Positions 13,303 through 19,915 of a stretch of 19,915 nt of DNA are shown in pieces. The translations under genes and the position numbers were made by a program. Within the stretch, counting starts at the first letter, position 1. Each line of letters begins with the position of its first letter. This DNA is from Elusimicrobiota bacterium (lineage in GTDB: Bacteria > Elusimicrobiota > Elusimicrobia > UBA1565). The stretch is from assembly GCA_003450735.1 (NCBI GenBank), contig DMEZ01000066.1, forward strand, positions 20,017 to 39,931, given 5' to 3'. The notes beneath the pieces are model-generated. The model had not been told where the DNA came from, searched no databases, and saw only the letters and a program-made list of their open reading frames with translations.

Positions 13303-13638
13303 ATGAAAACCCCCTCCCAGGCGCGCCGCCTGCGCATCTATCTCGACGAGTCCGACCGCTGGCAGGGCCGGCCGCTCCACCAGGCGGTCATCGAGGCCGC
13401 TCACGAGGAGCACCTCGCCGGGGCCACCGTCCTGCAGGGCCTCTCGGGCTTCGGCTACAAGAGCCACTCCGACGCCCAGCGCCGTCCCCGTGCCGGGGCC
13501 GGCGCTCCGCCCATCGTCATCGAGATCGTGGACAGCGCCGAGAACATCGAGCGCTTCCTGCCGCGGCTCGATGAGCTGATGAGCGAGGGTTTCGTGACTT
13601 TCGACGACGTGCAGGCCGTCTCCTACCGGGCGCCCTAG
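13303..13638 (+). CDS. DUF190 PII-like protein
   Basis: This 111-aa protein belongs to the DUF190 family, which has a PII-like ferredoxin fold. The family pattern is clear: RLRIYLDESDRWQGRPLHQAVIEAA, a central GATVLQGLSGFGYKS, then PIVIEIVDSAENIERFLPRLDELMSEGFVTFDDV. Members are thought to be small-molecule sensors or regulators, but no precise role can be given. It has its own likely promoter and is a single-gene unit. Its TAG stop overlaps the stop of the convergent gene at 13635-14153 through a CTAG palindrome. Confidence 0.92.
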   Translation: MKTPSQARRLRIYLDESDRWQGRPLHQAVIEAAHEEHLAGATVLQGLSGFGYKSHSDAQRRPRAGAGAPPIVIEIVDSAENIERFLPRLDELMSEGFVTFDDVQAVSYRAP

Positions 13639-14153
13639 CTTCCGCCGGGGCAGGCTTCCAGACTCAGCTTCTCGAACTCCTCTTTGGAGACCGCTTTCAG
13701 TTCCTGCCCGATGACGAAGCGCATCTCCTTCCCGCCGGGCTTGAAGTACGAGAAGTTGACCCGCATCGCGCCGTCCCGCAGGAACGCCTCTCCGGTCACC
13801 GGTCTCGTCTTGTTCGCGGTCAGCTTGTAGGTCCAGCGGTCCCAGGCCCACTCGGAGCCGGAGAACACCACCGACCCGGTGGTGAGGCCCCCGCCGCCGT
13901 CGAAGTCGAAGCGGCCCTTCTTCTGCCGGCGCATCTCGGCCCAGGACCAGCGCGCGCCGGAGCAGACGTCCTCGCGGATGAGGTTCTTCGAAGGCGAGAG
14001 CGTCCGCTTCATGAACATCGGGGAACCGGAGCCCTCCAGGCTCTTGCCCGCCGCGTCCCGCGTGAAGGTCGTGCCGGCGTAGTACTCGACCGAATCGGGC
14101 GCGACCTCGGCCCCAGCGCAGAGCGCGAGGCCCGCCAGGACGAGGCGGATCAT
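13635..14153 (-). CDS. Secreted hypothetical protein, 172 aa
   Basis: I do not recognise this protein. It has a short hydrophobic N-terminal leader (MIRLVLAGLALCAGA, likely signal peptide cut after AGA) and a soluble body rich in aromatic and beta-prone stretches (GSVVFSGSEWAWDRWTYKLT, MRVNFSYFKPGGKEMRFVIG), suggesting a small beta-sandwich or beta-barrel in the periplasm. Two cysteines remain in the mature part (EDVCSGARW and EACPGGS). It begins three bases after the gcvP stop (TGAGGCATG) and so is probably co-transcribed with gcvP. It is convergent with the DUF190 gene and shares 4 bp with it. Confidence 0.8.
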   Translation of the reverse strand: MIRLVLAGLALCAGAEVAPDSVEYYAGTTFTRDAAGKSLEGSGSPMFMKRTLSPSKNLIREDVCSGARWSWAEMRRQKKGRFDFDGGGGLTTGSVVFSGSEWAWDRWTYKLTANKTRPVTGEAFLRDGAMRVNFSYFKPGGKEMRFVIGQELKAVSKEEFEKLSLEACPGGS

Positions 14154-14156
14154 GCC

Positions 14157-17036
<2,880 letters not shown>

Positions 17037-17055
17037 GTCGGGCCTCTCAAAAGAG

Positions 17056-17075
17056 CTGCTGCCTCAAGGTAGCAG
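17056..17075. other. Inverted repeat in the gcvP leader, possible terminator
   Basis: CTGCTGCC (17056-17063) and GGTAGCAG (17068-17075) form an 8-bp arm around TCAA. Read on the + strand it has a G-U pair and is followed by a T-rich stretch; read on the - strand, the direction of the flanking genes, it has one A-C mismatch and is followed by CTCTTTT. It could be a weak terminator for the metallophosphoesterase transcript before gcvP. A TATAAA hexamer on the - strand (17084-17089) may be a gcvP -10 element, but no matching -35 was found. Confidence 0.3.
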
Positions 17076-17108
17076 TTTCGTCTTTTATACTGCAACAAGA
17101 TTGCCGGG

Positions 17109-18053
17109 CTAGCCGGGAAGGAGGTCGATGACCGTGATCTCGGGGCGGCAGAGGAAGCGCACGCGGGGGGCCCTCCCCCCTTCCATCCCGAGGCCCCGGT
17201 TCACGTACAGAGCCATCTCTTTGACCCGGTAGAAGCCGCTCTCGAAGCGCTTGCCGAGCTTCGCCAGGGTCACCAGGGCCCCGTAGAAAGGCAGGCGGAC
17301 CTGCCCGCCGTGGGTATGCCCAGCCAGGTACAGGTCCACGCCCGCCTTGTCGGCCTCGTAGACCAGGTCGGTATAGTGGTTCAGGAAGACATGGTAGGCG
17401 GGACTGGAGGGCAGCTTCCTCATGAAGAGCGGGAAGAAGGGCTCCATCCCGATGAGCATCCCGCTCACCCGGACGGGAGTGCCGCGGATGACGATGTCCT
17501 CGTAGTCCACGTCCAGCATCCGGGCGGCCGTTCCCTGGAAGGCCTTGTCCGGCAGGAGGCCCAGGTCGAAGTTCCCCGTGACCAGGAACACCCGGGCGAT
17601 GCCGGTCAGGTCCTGGACGGCCTTGAGGGCGGTCGGCAGGCCCTTCTCATCGTTGATGAAGTCCCCGGTCACCAGGATGAGGTCGGGCTTGAGCTCGCGG
17701 ACGAGCTCCACCGCCCGCGGCTCGTTGAGGGGCCGCTCCTCGGAGTGGAAGTCCGACAGGTGGACGAGGCGGATGGGGCCGCGGATCTTCGGCGAGCGGA
17801 GCTCGACCTTCGTGACAGAGAGGCGGGTCGGCTCGACCAGGAAGCCGTAGAGGATGCACAGGAGCCCGCCCAGGGCGGCGAGGTTCAGGAGGAGGCTCAG
17901 GGTGCGCTCAGCCCGGGCGCCCTGCACGGGCCAGAAGGCCGGCCGCGGCGATTCCTTGCGGTTGAGCCAGCGATGGAGCAGCCATCTCAGCTCCAGATAA
18001 TACGTCAGGACGACCGCCGTGAGGAACGCGAGCGGGACGATCGCCTCGAGCAA
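17109..18053 (-). CDS. Membrane-anchored calcineurin-like metallophosphoesterase (GNH motif altered)
   Basis: The 314-aa protein has two N-terminal hydrophobic helices (about 4-20 and 53-72) and a metallophosphoesterase domain like YkuE and related phospholipid or UDP-sugar-lipid hydrolases. Metal ligands are seen as Asp101 and His103 (HLSDFHS), Asp131 (TGDF), Asn161, His226 (LNHYTD), and His246 and His248 (GHTHGGQ). The usual GNH(D/E) motif reads GNFD: Phe162 replaces the His that normally aids catalysis. The start is TTG at 18053, three bases after the stop of the upstream P-loop gene; no ATG or GTG is available near the first helix, so translation is probably coupled. The substrate is unknown. 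Confidence 0.88.
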   Translation of the reverse strand: MLEAIVPLAFLTAVVLTYYLELRWLLHRWLNRKESPRPAFWPVQGARAERTLSLLLNLAALGGLLCILYGFLVEPTRLSVTKVELRSPKIRGPIRLVHLSDFHSEERPLNEPRAVELVRELKPDLILVTGDFINDEKGLPTALKAVQDLTGIARVFLVTGNFDLGLLPDKAFQGTAARMLDVDYEDIVIRGTPVRVSGMLIGMEPFFPLFMRKLPSSPAYHVFLNHYTDLVYEADKAGVDLYLAGHTHGGQVRLPFYGALVTLAKLGKRFESGFYRVKEMALYVNRGLGMEGGRAPRVRFLCRPEITVIDLLPG

Positions 18054-18056
18054 CGC

Positions 18057-19031
18057 TTAGGCCGCGACCGCTTGGGCCAGCTTGTCGAGGGCGGCCTTGA
18101 GCCCCTCGTGGACGGCCTTCACGTCCTGCGCCTTCCAGTCCTTCTTCTCGGCGCGCAGGAAGCTGGTCTTGTCCACGCGGTTGTCGAAGCGGGCGATGGG
18201 GATGTTGAACTTGCGGCCGCCCGACTCGACGCTCACGGTCCCCTTCGCCTCGGCGTGCGCCTCCAGCCAGTCCATGTCGTCGCAGCCGTAGTCGTTCATC
18301 ATGACTTCGATGGGCACGCCGTGGTGCAGGATGGAGCCCGGGTCGTTGGGATCGGTGCGGGCCTGGTTCTTGCGGCGGGACTCTTCCGGAGTGACCCAGA
18401 CGTAGAGGATACCGGCCTTCTCGAGGATGGCGGGGGAGAGCTGGCCGATGGAGTAGAGGTAGCCGAGCGGAGCCTTGAGCGGCATCTTGGAGCCGTCGGG
18501 GCCGCCGCGGGCGAACTCGATGACGAGGGTCTTGCCCTTGAGCGTGTCCGGGTAGCCCTCGTGCTTCTCCTTGAGGAGGTCGACGGCTTCCTTCTCGAGG
18601 GTCTTGGCTACCGCCTCGCGGGAGGCCTTGTCGAGCTGGGCGAGCCGAGGCGCGATGCCGGCGGCCTTCGAGGCCGCTTCGAGGCGGTCGAGGAGGAGCG
18701 CGGCGGCCGAGACGGGCTTGGCGGCCTTCTTGGCGACCATGTCCGCGTAGTCCTCGTTGACGAGGTGGATGAGCGTGCCCCAGTCCCAGGTGTTCTTGAA
18801 GGGGCGCTCGCCGGAGTGGAAATAGACCCGGTCCTGGCCCTGCTTGGCGAGCTCGTCGTCGACGCGGCGCATGATGTGGACGTAGGGGAAATCGTCGAGC
18901 TGGACGGTCGGGCCCATATGGAAGTCGTCGCGGGCCGAGTCCGGCGGCAGGTGCTTGAGATAGCGGCGGACCTCGGACTTGCCCGAGGCGGGGAGCGCCA
19001 GAAGAAGAACGGTATCCAGGATCTTGCTCAT
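18057..19031 (-). CDS. P-loop NTPase of unknown function
   Basis: The 324-aa protein opens with a Walker A motif (ALPASGKS, residues 12-19, Lys18) like nucleotide or small-molecule kinases, but I do not recognise the family. Other conspicuous stretches are VQLDDFPYVHIMRRVDDELA, VYFHSGERPFKNTWDWGTLIH, LVIEFARGG, GILYVWVTPEESRRKN and DPNDPGSILHHGVP; the VTPEESRRKNQAR part resembles the lid of small kinases. There is no signal peptide or membrane helix. The start at 19031 has GGAGG well placed. It leads a two-gene operon with the metallophosphoesterase, suggesting a shared phosphate-ester substrate, which is only inference. Confidence 0.8.
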   Translation of the reverse strand: MSKILDTVLLLALPASGKSEVRRYLKHLPPDSARDDFHMGPTVQLDDFPYVHIMRRVDDELAKQGQDRVYFHSGERPFKNTWDWGTLIHLVNEDYADMVAKKAAKPVSAAALLLDRLEAASKAAGIAPRLAQLDKASREAVAKTLEKEAVDLLKEKHEGYPDTLKGKTLVIEFARGGPDGSKMPLKAPLGYLYSIGQLSPAILEKAGILYVWVTPEESRRKNQARTDPNDPGSILHHGVPIEVMMNDYGCDDMDWLEAHAEAKGTVSVESGGRKFNIPIARFDNRVDKTSFLRAEKKDWKAQDVKAVHEGLKAALDKLAQAVAA

Positions 19032-19102
19032 TGTTCCCTCCGAGGCGATTATCTTACATAATCTTTCGCGTGGAGAAGCGCTACCTTCGGATGCTCCAGG
19101 GC

Positions 19103-19390
19103 ATGGCCCGCAAGCGGCGCAGGCGCGAGCTGCGGGACTGGTCGGTCTACGTCCTGCGCTGCGCGGGCGGCGCCCTCTACACCGGCATCGCCAAGGACGT
19201 GGAGGAGCGCCTGCGCAAGCACCGGGCCGGACGGGGCGCGGCCTATACGCGCTCCCACCTGCCCGTGGAGCTGGTCTACCGAGAGACCCAGATGACCCGG
19301 ACCGAGGCCCTGGTCCGGGAGGCGGGCATCAAGCGCCTGCCCAAGCCCAAGAAGGAAGCGTTGGTCTCGAAAGGAACCCGCAAGCCCTGA
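19103..19390 (+). CDS. GIY-YIG nuclease superfamily protein, YhbQ/YazA-like
   Basis: A single GIY-YIG domain of about 80 residues, in UvrC-like form: SVYVLRCAGGALYTGIAKDVEERLRKH gives the two Tyr motifs and the conserved Arg, and TRTEALVREAGIKRL carries the conserved Glu. Proteins of this size (about 95 aa) are stand-alone members of the UPF0213 group, with a suspected but poorly defined DNA-repair role. The start is uncertain: ATG 19103 (MARKRRRRELRDW) fits the family, ATG 19091 or GTG 19070 would add 4 or 11 residues. The 71-bp gap to the divergent P-loop gene is AT-rich and presumably holds promoters for both, but I could not assign them. Confidence 0.88.
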   Translation: MARKRRRRELRDWSVYVLRCAGGALYTGIAKDVEERLRKHRAGRGAAYTRSHLPVELVYRETQMTRTEALVREAGIKRLPKPKKEALVSKGTRKP

Positions 19391-19439
19391 TTTGCTATCC
19401 TTGTCGCGCCTTCATGCCGCGCCGAGGAGACGAAAACCG

Positions 19440-19915
19440 ATGACCCTTCCCGCCTCCCCCTCAGGCGAGATGCCCCTGCATTCTTCCGAGTTCCGCACCC
19501 GACGCTTCCTGAACTGGTTCCCGCTCGGCCTCACCTACGCCCTCCTCTACATGGGCCGCTACAACCTCACCGTCAGCCAGACGGCCCTGGGCGACCTCAT
19601 GCCGAAGGCGGACTTCGGCGCCATCTTCGGCGTGGGGGCCTGGGTGTACGCGATCGCCTTCCTCATCAACGGCCCCATCACCGACCGCATCGGCGGCAAG
19701 AAGGGCATGCTCATCGGCGCCCTGGGCGCCTGCGTCTCGAACCTCCTCATGGGGTTCTACATCCAGCACGTGCTGGCTTTGCCCGACCCCGCGGCCGCGC
19801 CGCTCAAGGGCGTCTTCACCCTGCTCTACGGGCTCAACATGTATTTCCAGAGCTACGGAGCCGTCGCCATCGTGAAGGTCAACGCGCACTGGTTCCACGT
19901 GCGCGAGCGCGGGGT
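19440..19915 (+). CDS. MFS transporter, organophosphate:phosphate antiporter-like (5' part)
   Basis: The first 158 codons of a major facilitator transporter; the rest lies beyond the window. Helix 1 (about 24-42) carries YMGRYNLTVSQ, helix 2 leads into NGPITDRIGGKKG, the MFS loop 2-3 motif, and further helices follow (ML IGALGACVSNLLMGF; VFTLLYGLNMYFQSYGAVAIV). NAHWFHVRERG matches the pattern of GlpT/UhpT-type antiporters, so sugar-phosphate or glycerol-phosphate exchange is a fair guess. The start has GAGGAG at 19424-19429, ten bases upstream. A nine-codon open frame (19414-19443) overlaps the start as ATGA. Confidence 0.88.
   Translation, partial: MTLPASPSGEMPLHSSEFRTRRFLNWFPLGLTYALLYMGRYNLTVSQTALGDLMPKADFGAIFGVGAWVYAIAFLINGPITDRIGGKKGMLIGALGACVSNLLMGFYIQHVLALPDPAAAPLKGVFTLLYGLNMYFQSYGAVAIVKVNAHWFHVRERG

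Noticed and set aside
17037..17108. Glycine riboswitch upstream of gcvP
   Set aside because: The leader is only 72 bp and shows no tandem aptamer-like layout; only a short imperfect inverted repeat is visible.

Overview
The window is GC-rich, densely packed bacterial DNA with no RNA genes, CRISPR arrays or transposons that I can see. It fits an anaerobic or facultatively anaerobic bacterium that uses hydrogen. A methyl-viologen-type (group 3) [NiFe] hydrogenase is joined to HdrA and a QmoC-like membrane protein, a combination associated with anaerobes such as Desulfobacterota; some high-GC uncultivated phyla (for example Elusimicrobiota) are also possible. The taxon cannot be fixed from the sequence alone.

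Region 1 (1-1018, + strand) is the 3' end of a hydrogenase operon: the last 56 codons of a [NiFe] large subunit, its maturation protease (apparent CTG start) and a stand-alone receiver protein. Region 2 (1015-10594, - strand) is one tight operon. Read in its own direction it encodes a cyclic-nucleotide-binding-domain protein, a QmoC-like HdrC/cytochrome b fusion, a double-flavin HdrA of 1055 aa, MvhD, a 66-aa orphan, MvhG, MvhA, a second maturation protease, a sensor-less histidine kinase and a second receiver. The two operons are near mirror images (large subunit - protease - receiver) and collide at overlapping stop codons in a TTAA palindrome.

The likely device is a hydrogenase (MvhAG) that passes electrons through the 2Fe-2S protein MvhD into HdrA, and from there through the QmoC-like protein to or from the quinone pool. 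No HdrB (heterodisulfide-reducing subunit) is present, so this looks like a Qmo-style H2:quinone flavin complex rather than a heterodisulfide reductase. A perfect 15-bp hairpin between mvhA and its protease buries the protease's ribosome binding site.

Region 3 (10595-13265, + strand) starts with an AT-rich divergent control region holding two dyads whose centres are 21 bp apart. It is followed by a LysR-type regulator translationally coupled to a membrane hybrid histidine kinase; the pair is a good candidate for control of the divergent hydrogenase operon. Region 4 (13303-19915) looks like ordinary chromosome: a PII-like DUF190 protein with a clear promoter, a secreted hypothetical protein behind single-chain glycine dehydrogenase gcvP, a membrane metallophosphoesterase (catalytic GNH His replaced by Phe) behind an unrecognised P-loop protein, a GIY-YIG nuclease-like protein, and the start of an organophosphate-antiporter-like MFS transporter cut by the window edge.
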